Virus record (IMG/VR): IMGVR_UViG_3300020131_000008
Coordinates: 1 to 29,269 of that record
Length of the DNA stretch: 29,269 bases
Strand: one strand, 5' to 3'
From: a virus
Shown: piece by piece, positions 6,941-14,044 of the stretch
How positions within the stretch are numbered: position 1 is the stretch's first letter
Layout: every line of letters begins with the position of its first letter
Program-made: the position numbers and the translations under genes
Notes under the pieces: model-generated
The model's input: the letters and a program-made list of their open reading frames with translations, nothing else
What the model was told of the DNA's origin: nothing
Databases searched by the model: none

Positions 6941-6996
6941 CGGAGCGGCCTCGGAATGGCGTAATACGCGCGCACGCTATTGCGCTCTACGCGCTG
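6941..6996. repeat. REP palindromic repeat, copy 4, in the 6689-7147 gap
   Basis: CGGAATGGCGTAATACGCG followed by CACGCTATTGCGC and TACGCG, the same unit as copies 1-3. The 459-base gap between the CAP start and the first structural gene holds the CAP promoter, this repeat, and the direct repeats at 7070-7122. No coding frame with family features is visible; in particular, nothing resembling a terminase is left. Confidence 0.75.
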
Positions 6997-7069
6997 TAAT
7001 TTCTCTTCGGCGTATTTTTAAAATCCGCCTGCCGCCTACCCGCCGTGCGTGGATCCATTCCCGCTCCCT

Positions 7070-7122
7070 AAAAATCGTCCCAAAAATCCCAAAAATCGTC
7101 CCATTTGCCGCTGAAATGGGAC
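7070..7122. repeat. Iteron-like repeats and 9-bp hairpin before the head operon
   Basis: AAAAATCGTCCC at 7070-7081 and 7091-7102, with a shorter AAAAATCCC between them (7082-7090). The second copy leads into a perfect palindrome GTCCCATTT-loop-AAATGGGAC at 7098-7122 (7-base loop). The element lies 26 bases before the gpW-like start. It could be a packaging or regulatory site or a protein-binding array; nothing in the sequence decides which. Confidence 0.5.
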
Positions 7123-7147
7123 AGCGCGGTCCGTAGCATCATGGACC

Positions 7148-7360
7148 ATGACGACCGCCGCCGAAATGCTGCAGAAATACCTGGACGCCGAAGCCGCCAT
7201 CCTGGAGGGGAAGACGGTGCGCTTCGGCGAGCGCCAGTTGACCCATGAGGATCTGCAATGGGTGCAGGCCGGCCGGCGCGAGTGGGAAGCCAAAGCCGCG
7301 GCCGAGACCGCCGCCGCGTTGGGCAAACCGGCGCGAAAACCCTTCCAGGTGGTACTGTGA
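7148..7360 (+). CDS. gpW-like head-tail joining protein (DUF6148-like)
   Basis: A 70-residue protein of the size and position of lambda gpW, directly before the portal gene. Features are an N-terminal helix (residues 3-20), a short beta hairpin (KTVRFGERQLTHEDL, 22-36) and a second helix (about 34-58), the alpha-beta-beta-alpha pattern of gpW-type proteins. gpW acts after DNA packaging to complete the head connector. Its stop overlaps the GTG start of the portal gene (GTGA), indicating coupled translation. It is the first gene of the structural operon; a terminase gene would normally precede it and is absent. Confidence 0.7.
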   Translation: MTTAAEMLQKYLDAEAAILEGKTVRFGERQLTHEDLQWVQAGRREWEAKAAAETAAALGKPARKPFQVVL

Positions 7361-8907
7361 GCCGGCTGCTGTCGCTGGTCAACAAAGTGGTGGGGCCGTC
7401 GCCCGAAATGGCCGACAGCGCCCATGCCGCCGCCTCCCGCTCCGACGCTAGGCTCGCCGACTGGATTCCCTCGCCCGGTTCCGCCGACGCGGACCTCCTA
7501 CCGGAACTCGATCTCCTGATGCCGCGCTCGCGCGACCTGGCCCGGAACTCGGGCCTCGCCGGCGGCTATCTCCAGACCGCGAAGGACAACATTATCGGCC
7601 ACCAGCTCCGGCTGATGGCGACGCCGGATTACAAGCTGCTGGGCAAACCTAAGGAATGGGCGCGGGAATGGGCCTTGAACACCGAGGCGGAATTCCGCAC
7701 CTGGGCCGAGACCACCGAGTGCGATGCCGCCAATACGATGACGTTCTGGGGCAAGGCCAGGCTCGCGCTCGGCGCAGCGCTCATGAACGGCGACCACGTC
7801 ACCCTGCCGATCTGGAAGCCGCGCGCCGGCGGCCGCTGGGCGACGCGCCTCCAGGGCGTCGAATCGGACCGCCTATCCACCCCGCCCGGCAAGAGCGCCG
7901 ATCCGCTGGTGCGCGGCGGTGTCGAAATCGATCCGGAAGGCGAGCCCGTCGCCTACTGGATCCGCAAGACCCATCCGGGCGACTACGGTTTCGTCCTGGC
8001 CGGCCTCGACCAGTGGGTGCGCGTCCCGGCGTTCACGCCCTGGGGCCGGCGCCGGGTGGTCCATCTCCACGACAAGGAGCGCGACGGCCAGAACCGCGGC
8101 GCGCCGATCTTCACCAAGGTGCTCCGGGAGTTCCGCGTATCGTCGGAATACGTCGGCCACGAGCTGCACGCCGCGGCCGCCAATGCATTGATCGCGGCCT
8201 TCCTCGAATCGGACTTGCCGCAGGAACAGGTGGCCGACCTGTTCGGCATCGACGACCAGACCGCCGGGAGCTATTGGAAAACCGTGTCCGAGCGGTTCCA
8301 CCGGAAGAAGCTGGAATCCGGCCTGTTCCTGAACCTGCCGATCGGCACCAAGCTGTCCGGGTTCAACCCATCCCGGCCCAACGTCGCGTTCGGCGACTTC
8401 ATCGCCCACATCTGCCGCTATCTCGCGGCGGGGCTGAACATCCCCTACGAGCTGCTGCTGAAGGATTTCAGCAGGACCAACTACTCCAGCGCCCGCGCCG
8501 CGCTGCTGGAAGCCTGGCGCTACTTCCAGGCATACCGCCGCCACTTCAAGGACCTTTACCTCGACCCGATCTACGACCTGTGGCTGGAAGAGGCGATCAA
8601 CCTCGGCCGCGTCGACGCCCCCGATTACTACCAAAACCGCTACGCCTACCGCCGCTGCCGCTGGATCTTCGCGGGGCGCGGATGGGTGGACCCGGTCAAG
8701 GAAAGCCAGGCCGCGCAGATCCGGATGGAAGCCGGCCTCTCGACGCTCGAAGCGGAATGCGCCGAGCAGGGGCTCGACTGGGAGGAAGTGCTGGAGCAGC
8801 AGGCCGTCGAACGGGCGCGCCGCAAAGAACTCGGGCTGCCCGATCCGAACGGCGCGGCGGGCCGGGGATTTACGGCGCCGACCGACCAGCCGCAGGAGGC
8901 CGCGTGA
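7357..8907 (+). CDS. Phage portal protein, lambda gpB family
   Basis: A portal protein of 516 residues from the GTG at 7357, close to lambda gpB (533). It forms the dodecameric ring at the capsid vertex through which DNA passes. Recognisable segments include RSRDLARNSGLAGGYLQTAKDNIIG near the N-terminus, the PREFRVSSEYVGHEL-type stretch (here LREFRVSSEYVGHEL) in the middle, and the conserved YELLLKDFSRTNYSSARAAL region, which is diagnostic for lambda-type portals. A longer frame begins at 7258 inside the gpW gene, but the N-terminal part there is a shadow translation; the GTGA overlap supports 7357. AGGTGG sits about 7 bases upstream. Confidence 0.92.
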   Translation: MSRLLSLVNKVVGPSPEMADSAHAAASRSDARLADWIPSPGSADADLLPELDLLMPRSRDLARNSGLAGGYLQTAKDNIIGHQLRLMATPDYKLLGKPKEWAREWALNTEAEFRTWAETTECDAANTMTFWGKARLALGAALMNGDHVTLPIWKPRAGGRWATRLQGVESDRLSTPPGKSADPLVRGGVEIDPEGEPVAYWIRKTHPGDYGFVLAGLDQWVRVPAFTPWGRRRVVHLHDKERDGQNRGAPIFTKVLREFRVSSEYVGHELHAAAANALIAAFLESDLPQEQVADLFGIDDQTAGSYWKTVSERFHRKKLESGLFLNLPIGTKLSGFNPSRPNVAFGDFIAHICRYLAAGLNIPYELLLKDFSRTNYSSARAALLEAWRYFQAYRRHFKDLYLDPIYDLWLEEAINLGRVDAPDYYQNRYAYRRCRWIFAGRGWVDPVKESQAAQIRMEAGLSTLEAECAEQGLDWEEVLEQQAVERARRKELGLPDPNGAAGRGFTAPTDQPQEAA

Positions 8908-8927
8908 TTTTGGACGGGAGAAAGACA

Positions 8928-8961
8928 AAACCCCTGTCGGACGGCCATCCGGCAAGGGTTT
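8928..8961. terminator. Strong hairpin between the portal gene and the small membrane gene
   Basis: Arms of 14 bases (AAACCCCTGTCGGA and TCCGGCAAGGGTTT) pair with one mismatch and one G-T pair around a 6-base loop. It has an A-run on one side and T's on the other, so it looks like a bidirectional terminator, though the plus-strand T-run is only three. Within an operon it may instead attenuate transcription or protect upstream mRNA. Confidence 0.45.
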
Positions 8962-9000
8962 CTGGTTCAACCCCTTATCGAGAGTAAGGAGCCGACTTGA

Positions 9001-9159
9001 GTGCAGTTTAACGTAAACCGATGGGCTTTCAAGATGTTTGAGGTATTGGCGGAACATCCCGCGCTGCAACGAAAGTTTTTCCGGCTCGTGCTCGCGGTAG
9101 CGCTGCTCATGAATCTGGCCGACATCATCAGGGCGGTTGCGGAGTTGGTAAAAGGCTGA
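9001..9159 (+). CDS. Small membrane-like phage protein, 52 aa
   Basis: A GTG-started frame with AAGGAG 9 bases upstream, ending 3 bases before the protease gene. The product (begins MQFNVNRWAFKMF) has a polar N-terminus and a hydrophobic helix, FFRLVLAVALLMNLADIIRA, at about residues 25-44. It fills an otherwise unexplained 255-base gap in the operon. An internal ATG at residue 12 gives 41 residues but lacks a binding site. I do not recognise the family; the position between portal and protease suggests a head-assembly or membrane-associated accessory role, which is inference. Confidence 0.55.
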   Translation: MQFNVNRWAFKMFEVLAEHPALQRKFFRLVLAVALLMNLADIIRAVAELVKG

Positions 9160-9162
9160 CCC

Positions 9163-10428
9163 ATGATCCGCAATCCCCTGATCGCCGAACGGCTCTTCAA
9201 CACGCCGCTGCTGGTCCACCCGGCCAAGCTCGACGCCATCATCGCAGGGCTCGCCCACCGGCTCGGCATCGCCCACTATCAAGCCCCAGAGCCGAGCGTC
9301 TTTACCTCGCAGAGCGGCAAACGATCCGAAAACGGGATGTACCGCATGGTCGGCGACATCGCCGTGCTCGACATCTTCGGCGTCTTGGCCCATCGCGGCG
9401 GGCTCCAGGCCGATTCCAGCTACATCCTCGGCTACCAGACCATCGCCCGCCAGCTCGACGCCGCCGCGAACGACGGCGCAGTCAAGGGCATCGTCCTCAA
9501 CCTGGATACCCCCGGCGGCGAAGTGGCGGGCGCGTTCGATCTCGCGCAGATGATCCGGGACATGCGGGGCGACATCCCGGTCCGCGCGGTGGCCGGCGAT
9601 CTCGCGGCCTCGGCCGGTTATCTCATCGCCTCCGCCGCCGGCACGCCGGCGGTCACCCAGACCGGCTACGCCGGCTCGATCGGCGTCGTCATGCGGCATG
9701 TCGATTTTTCGCAGGCGCTCGCCAATGAGGGCATCCGAGTCACCCACATTTTCGCCGGCGATCACAAGATCGACGGCAACCCTTATGCCCCCTTGCCCGA
9801 GGGCGTGCGGGAGCGGTTCCAGACCGAAATCGACGAGCTTTACCGGCTTTTCGTCGAGACCGTCTCGGCGAATACGGGGCTGAGCCAAGACGACATTATT
9901 GGCACGCAAGCGCGGGTCTATCGCGGCGTAGAGGCCGTAAAAGCCGGTCTCGCGTCCGGGATCGCCACGCCGGATCAAGTCATCGCCGAATTGCAGCAAT
10001 TCGTTTCCAAGCGGGCATCCGCTAACTCACGAAGGAGTACATCCATGAACACTCAACAAACCACGGATGCCGTGTTCACGCAATCCGATCTCGACCAAGC
10101 CCACGCCGACGGACATGCCGCCGGGCTCGAAAAGGGGCGCGCGGAGGGCGCCGAGAGCGAACGCACCCGCATTCTTGGCATCCTCACCCATGCCGAGGCC
10201 GAGGGGCGGATGCCGCAGGCCATCGCTCTGGTCGAAGCCGGCTTGAGCGTGGAGCAGGCCGGCAAGGTGCTGGCGACTTCGCCGAAAGCCGAGGCCGGCG
10301 GACAGAATCCGTTCGCGGCGCACATGAACGCCCTCGGCAATCCGGGCGTCGGCCCGGACCCGAAGGAAGAGGCGACGGATCACGACAAGATCCAGTCCGC
10401 CTGGGGCCGCGTTTTGGGCCACGTCTGA
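9163..10428 (+). CDS. Capsid maturation protease, S49 family, with C-terminal scaffold domain (gpC-like)
   Basis: 421 residues. The S49/SppA-type protease domain spans about residues 60-285: TPGG at 116-119, the nucleophile S150 in DLAASAGY, and the general base K202 in GDHKIDGNPY. The C-terminal part (about 295-421) is charged and helical and corresponds to the scaffold. In lambda, gpC carries the protease and shares its C-terminus with scaffold Nu3; this gene has the same layout. It acts inside the prohead, digesting scaffold and processing the capsid. It starts three bases after the small membrane gene. A nested start at 10045 is listed separately. Confidence 0.9.
   Translation: MIRNPLIAERLFNTPLLVHPAKLDAIIAGLAHRLGIAHYQAPEPSVFTSQSGKRSENGMYRMVGDIAVLDIFGVLAHRGGLQADSSYILGYQTIARQLDAAANDGAVKGIVLNLDTPGGEVAGAFDLAQMIRDMRGDIPVRAVAGDLAASAGYLIASAAGTPAVTQTGYAGSIGVVMRHVDFSQALANEGIRVTHIFAGDHKIDGNPYAPLPEGVRERFQTEIDELYRLFVETVSANTGLSQDDIIGTQARVYRGVEAVKAGLASGIATPDQVIAELQQFVSKRASANSRRSTSMNTQQTTDAVFTQSDLDQAHADGHAAGLEKGRAEGAESERTRILGILTHAEAEGRMPQAIALVEAGLSVEQAGKVLATSPKAEAGGQNPFAAHMNALGNPGVGPDPKEEATDHDKIQSAWGRVLGHV
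10045..10428 (+). CDS. Nested scaffold protein (Nu3-like) from internal start
   Basis: An in-frame ATG at 10045 (residue 295 of the protease) is preceded by GAAGGAG with 7-base spacing, a far better binding site than chance would give inside a gene. The product has 127 residues: a charged helical N-terminal region with LEKGRAEGAESERTRILGIL, then a linker and a C-terminal segment ending SAWGRVLGHV. This matches the lambda Nu3 arrangement, in which the scaffold is made separately from the 3' part of the protease gene. Confidence 0.75.
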   Translation: MNTQQTTDAVFTQSDLDQAHADGHAAGLEKGRAEGAESERTRILGILTHAEAEGRMPQAIALVEAGLSVEQAGKVLATSPKAEAGGQNPFAAHMNALGNPGVGPDPKEEATDHDKIQSAWGRVLGHV

Positions 10429-10465
10429 GCGCCATTCATAGAACCTCACTATTGGAGCCGAATCC

Positions 10466-11404
10466 ATGACCACCACGTCGTTTGCCGAAGGGAAACACCC
10501 CGGCGAATTCCTGATTTCCGAAGCGCCGATCAGCCAGTCCCGCGAGGTCGTCACCGTTCTCTCGGGGGAGAACCTCGACACCGGCGCCGTCATCGGCAGG
10601 ATCCTCCGCGCCCTGGCGGCCGCGCCGAACCCTTCGGTCGTCGGTACCGGCAACGGTACGATGACCAAGGTCCGCCCCGGCCCGTCCGTCCAGACCGGCA
10701 ACTACGTCGTGAAGTGCAAGACCGCCGTCGCCAACGGCGGGGTGTTCAGCGTGACCGCGCCGGACGGCACGACCTTGCCCGATCTCACCCTGACGGTAGG
10801 CGCGGGCGCGGCGACCAACTACACCTCGGACCACATCGACTTCGCCATCACCGACGGCGGCACCGATTTCGCGGTGGACGACACGTTCACCATCGCGGTC
10901 ACCGCCGGCGGAACGCCCACGGTGGTCGGCACCGGCAACGGAACCATCGGTTCGATCGCCATGGGGCCGGAAACGCAGCTCGGCACCTATCGGCTGGAAT
11001 GCATCGCGGCGGCCGCCAACGGGGGCACGTTCGCGGTCTATGCCCCGAACGGCGACCGCCTGCCCGACGCCGCGGTCGGAACCGCCTACGCCAACAAGCA
11101 GATCAGCTTCACGATCGCAGACGGCGCCACCGACTTCGCGGTGGGTGACTACTTCCACGTCGTCGTCGCCAACGGCTCCAAGAAGGCCAAGGCCTGGAAC
11201 CCGGCGGCCGTGGACGGCTCCGAGGACCCGGCGGGCATCCTCTATTACCCGGTGGACGCCAGCGCCGCCGATACGGCGGGGGTCATCATCGCCCGCAACG
11301 CCGAGGTCAGTCTCGACGATCTCGTCTGGGGCGCGGCCGTGACCGCCGCGCAGAAGAACGTGGCGATCGAGCGGCTCAAGGCGCTCGGCATCGTCACCCG
11401 CTGA
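10466..11404 (+). CDS. Head decoration protein (gpD-like) with two tandem insert domains
   Basis: 312 residues against about 110 for lambda gpD. The outer parts match the decoration family: HPGEFLISEAPISQSREVVTV near the N-terminus, and the C-terminal AKAWNPAAVDGSEDPAGILYY and ARNAEVSLDDLVW (about 241-332 of the fold order, here to 312). Between them lie two homologous ~95-residue repeats, each starting VVGTGNGT (58 and 153) and containing ANGG-F-V-APNG/APDG and TDFAV-D segments. The inserts look like small beta modules displayed on the capsid surface. gpD trimers stabilise the expanded capsid. It is preceded by GGAG and followed directly by the major capsid gene. Confidence 0.88.
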   Translation: MTTTSFAEGKHPGEFLISEAPISQSREVVTVLSGENLDTGAVIGRILRALAAAPNPSVVGTGNGTMTKVRPGPSVQTGNYVVKCKTAVANGGVFSVTAPDGTTLPDLTLTVGAGAATNYTSDHIDFAITDGGTDFAVDDTFTIAVTAGGTPTVVGTGNGTIGSIAMGPETQLGTYRLECIAAAANGGTFAVYAPNGDRLPDAAVGTAYANKQISFTIADGATDFAVGDYFHVVVANGSKKAKAWNPAAVDGSEDPAGILYYPVDASAADTAGVIIARNAEVSLDDLVWGAAVTAAQKNVAIERLKALGIVTR

Positions 11405-11440
11405 GCGCTCCCGAACCGTTAACCTTACGAGGATCATTCC

Positions 11441-12475
11441 ATGGCCGGTTTAGATATTTTCAACGCCAAGGCGTTTTCGATGGTGGAGATGACCGCCGCC
11501 GTCAACAAGACGCCGTACAAGCCCGGATTCCTGGGCTCTCTGAACCTGTTCGCGCCGAAGCCGATCCGCACCACGGCGGCGGCGATCGAGCTGAAGGACG
11601 GCACCCTCAACCTGATCCAGACTTCGCCGCGTGGCGCGCCGCTGGAAGAGGGCAAGCGCGACAAGCGCAACATCTACTACCGGGAGACCGTCCGGATCGC
11701 CAAGGGGTACACCATTCAGGCGTCGGAGGTCCAGAACGTGCGGGCTTTCGGTTCCGAGACCGAGCTGGAGTCGGTCATGGAGGTGGTCGCCGACGCGCTC
11801 AACGGCCCGACCGGGCTGATCGCCCAGGTCGAGTACACCTGGGAGAACATGCGCCTCGGCGCGGTCCAGGGCATCGTCACCGACGCCGACGGCTCGACCA
11901 TCGTGGACTGGTATTCGGTTCTGGGAGTCTCGCAGCCGGCCGAGATCGATTTCGACCTGGACAACGCCAATCCCGCCGAAGGCGCGTTGCGCAAGCGGTG
12001 CGACGACGTCACCCGCAAGGCGCAGCGCGAGCTGGGCGGGCTGTGGCTGGAAGGGAGCAGTTACTTGATGGCGCTGTGCGGCGATGCCTTTTGGGACGAT
12101 CTGAACGCCCACCCGGAGGTCCGCGACTGGCAGAAGAACTGGCCGGCCGCCGTCGGGCTGCGCGAGCGCACGGCCTGGCGGCAGATGGACTTCGGCGGCA
12201 TCGTGTGGCGAAACTACCGGGGCTCGGACGACAACTCCACCGTGGCGGTTCCCGCCGACAAGGCCAAGTTTGTGCCGGTCAACGTTCCGGGGCTGTTCGA
12301 AGTGGCCTATGCGCCGTCCGAATCGCTGCCGTTCGTGAACACCAAGGGCCTGCCGCTGTATTCCATGATCGTCCTGGACAAGGACCGGCAGATGTGGGCG
12401 CGCCCCGAGGTCTACAGCTATCCGCTGCACATCTGCACCCGCCCCGGCTCGCTCTTCCGCGCGAGACGGACCTGA
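11441..12475 (+). CDS. Major capsid protein, lambda gpE family
   Basis: 344 residues, almost the lambda gpE length (341). Landmarks are FLGSLNLFAPKPIRTTAAAIE near the N-terminus, SPRGAPLEEGKRDKR, the AKGYTIQASEVQNVRAFG stretch, and the C-terminal Y-P-L-HICTRPGSL. It forms the HK97-fold icosahedral shell. The position right after the decoration gene is as in lambda. GAGGAT sits upstream of the ATG. Confidence 0.92.
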   Translation: MAGLDIFNAKAFSMVEMTAAVNKTPYKPGFLGSLNLFAPKPIRTTAAAIELKDGTLNLIQTSPRGAPLEEGKRDKRNIYYRETVRIAKGYTIQASEVQNVRAFGSETELESVMEVVADALNGPTGLIAQVEYTWENMRLGAVQGIVTDADGSTIVDWYSVLGVSQPAEIDFDLDNANPAEGALRKRCDDVTRKAQRELGGLWLEGSSYLMALCGDAFWDDLNAHPEVRDWQKNWPAAVGLRERTAWRQMDFGGIVWRNYRGSDDNSTVAVPADKAKFVPVNVPGLFEVAYAPSESLPFVNTKGLPLYSMIVLDKDRQMWARPEVYSYPLHICTRPGSLFRARRT

Positions 12476-12497
12476 TCGGACTTACGGGGCTTTTGGC

Positions 12498-12815
12498 ATG
12501 GGCCGCTTTGACGCCGCTCTGAACCGTCTGAACCGGGCCGCCACCCGGAATTTCGGCCGCCCGTTCGTGGTCCGCGTCGGCGCCGCCGAGACCGCGCTGG
12601 ACGGCATTTTCCACGCGCCGTACCGGGACGAGTCCGTCGGCGACCTGGACGTCAGGAACCTCAGTCCCACCGTGGAATTCATCACCGCCGACTTCGCCCC
12701 CTTGGGCGCGGCCGAGCGGGACATCGTTATAGACGGCGCGACCGAGTACACCATCGTGGTCATCGAACCGGATGACGGCGGCATGACCCGGTGCCTGTTG
12801 AGGGCGTACCCGTGA
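12498..12815 (+). CDS. Head-tail joining protein, gpFII-like
   Basis: 105 residues, near lambda gpFII (117) in size and in the same place after the capsid gene. Pattern: N-terminal helix (FDAALNRLNRAATRNFG), then beta strands with a short PYRDE loop, LSPTVEFITADF, and a DGATEYTIVVIEPDDGGMTRCLLRAYP ending, which is typical of tail-attachment proteins. gpFII docks the finished tail to the head connector. Its TGA overlaps the next gene's GTG. An upstream binding site is weak. Confidence 0.7.
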   Translation: MGRFDAALNRLNRAATRNFGRPFVVRVGAAETALDGIFHAPYRDESVGDLDVRNLSPTVEFITADFAPLGAAERDIVIDGATEYTIVVIEPDDGGMTRCLLRAYP

Positions 12816-13330
12816 TCAAGCTGGACGTGGCGCTGGAGGGTCTGGACGCGGTGCTCGCGGAGTTCCGCGCCCTGCCGAAGCAGGTCGACCGGGCGGAAAA
12901 GCGGGCCGTCCGCAAGGCGACCCGGTTCCTGGCCGCCGAAGTGCGGCGGGAGCTGGCGAAGGCCCACGGCATTCCGCAGAAAGTCCTGCGTCAGCGCAAG
13001 CGGATCGCCCTGAAACCGAATCGCGGTCAGGTGTGGGTCGGAACCCTGCCCATCGCGGCCTCGCATCTCGGAACGCCGAGGCAAACCAGGTCGGGCGCAA
13101 GGGTAGGGCGGCGGCGGTACGACAAGGCGTTCGTGGCCCGCATGAGGTCCGGGCATGTCGGCGTATTCCGCAGAAAGGGCAAAAGCCGGCTGCCGATCGA
13201 GGAAGTCAGGGAGCCGCTGCCGCTGGCCCGGGCCGCGGCGGATGCGGCCCTGCGGAAGACCGAGAGCCGCTTGCCGGTGCTCTTCCTCCAGGAGCTCAAC
13301 TACGAGGTGAACGTCCGTGGCACTCGCTAA
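12812..13330 (+). CDS. Minor tail protein Z-like
   Basis: 172 residues from the GTG at 12812, which overlaps the preceding stop (GTGA) and has GAGGG upstream; an alternative GTG at 12791 adds 7 residues. The protein is Lys/Arg-rich with a long N-terminal helix (LDAVLAEFRALPKQVDRAEKRAVRKATRFLAAEVRRELAK), a middle beta region (GQVWVGTLPI) and a GVFRRKGKSRLPIEEVREP segment common to Z-type proteins. In lambda, gpZ is needed for proper tail maturation and sits at the same position between FII and U. Confidence 0.75.
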   Translation: MIKLDVALEGLDAVLAEFRALPKQVDRAEKRAVRKATRFLAAEVRRELAKAHGIPQKVLRQRKRIALKPNRGQVWVGTLPIAASHLGTPRQTRSGARVGRRRYDKAFVARMRSGHVGVFRRKGKSRLPIEEVREPLPLARAAADAALRKTESRLPVLFLQELNYEVNVRGTR

Positions 13331-13766
13331 TTTCTACGCCGCAGGGCCCCTGATCGTGGCGCGCCTCAAGGCGCAGGTTCCCGCGTTTCACACCGTGGCG
13401 TCGGGGTCGTTTCTCGCCGGCGCCACCGACGTTTCGAAATTCATCCAGCCGGCGGGCGCCTTCGTCATGCCGGGCGCATCGCCCAGGAAATCCGCCGCCG
13501 GCCGCGGCCAGGCCATCGAGATTCGCCAGACTTGGGACATCGTCGTCTGCGTGCCCCACGTCCTGGACCCCCAGGCGCTCGAAACCACCGAGGCGGCGGC
13601 CGGGCCGTTCGTGCTGGGCGTGGTCGCCGCGCTGGCGGGCTGGCAGCCATTGCCGGAGCTGGGCCGGCTGGTGTACGCCGAGGACCAGCCGGACCCGCAT
13701 TTCCTGCCGGGGCGCGCCGAGTTCACGGTCGTGTTCGAAACCGAATTCGTCATCAAGGGGAACTGA
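13317..13766 (+). CDS. Tail terminator protein, gpU-like
   Basis: 149 residues starting with GTG 14 bases inside the Z-like gene. Features are LIVARLKAQVP at the N-terminus, the RQTWDIVVCVPHV strand, and the C-terminal RAEFTVVFETEFV strand, a pattern shared by tail terminator proteins (lambda gpU is 131 residues). gpU caps the growing tail tube at the tape-measure-defined length. Gene order Z-U-V supports the call. Its stop overlaps the next ATG by one base (TGATG). Confidence 0.68.
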   Translation: MALANFYAAGPLIVARLKAQVPAFHTVASGSFLAGATDVSKFIQPAGAFVMPGASPRKSAAGRGQAIEIRQTWDIVVCVPHVLDPQALETTEAAAGPFVLGVVAALAGWQPLPELGRLVYAEDQPDPHFLPGRAEFTVVFETEFVIKGN

Positions 13767-14035
13767 TGGGCCTGGATCTGCAAACGGTCTTCAACGTCGC
13801 GTGCGCCCTGGTGGCCGCGTTGGGTGGATTCTTAATGCGGGTGCTGTGGGAATCGATGCGCCAGCTCCAGGAAAAGGACGCCCAGCTCGCCGAGAAGGTC
13901 CATTCCATCGAAACCATCGTCGCCGGCCAGTACGTGGCCAAGGACGAATTCAACCGGGTGGCGGACGCCATCTTCCGAAAGCTCGACCGCATCGAAGAGA
14001 AGGTCGACGGCAAGGCCGACAAAACCAAACCCTGA
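13766..14035 (+). CDS. Small membrane-anchored coiled-coil protein
   Basis: 89 residues. One transmembrane helix (about 8-26) is followed by a heptad-like charged helix (MRQLQEKDAQLAEKVHSIETI, 31-51, and VADAIFRKLDRIEEKVDG, 65-82). The start is fixed by the TGATG overlap with the U-like gene and AAGGGG upstream; the frame is open further upstream, but only as shadow. Such proteins resemble XhlA-type haemolysin/holin accessory proteins or small tail-assembly membrane proteins. Its place between U and V is unusual for a lysis gene, so the role is open. Confidence 0.6.
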   Translation: MGLDLQTVFNVACALVAALGGFLMRVLWESMRQLQEKDAQLAEKVHSIETIVAGQYVAKDEFNRVADAIFRKLDRIEEKVDGKADKTKP

Positions 14036-14044
14036 GAGGACACC

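Noticed and set aside
7873-9999. 708-codon minus-strand frame opposite the portal and protease genes
   Set aside because: It is a shadow of GC-rich coding sequence; the plus strand encodes clear portal and S49 proteins and the minus product is Gly/Arg/Asp-rich without motifs. Other long antisense frames (10436-11437, 11450-12430, 13832-14821) fail the same way.
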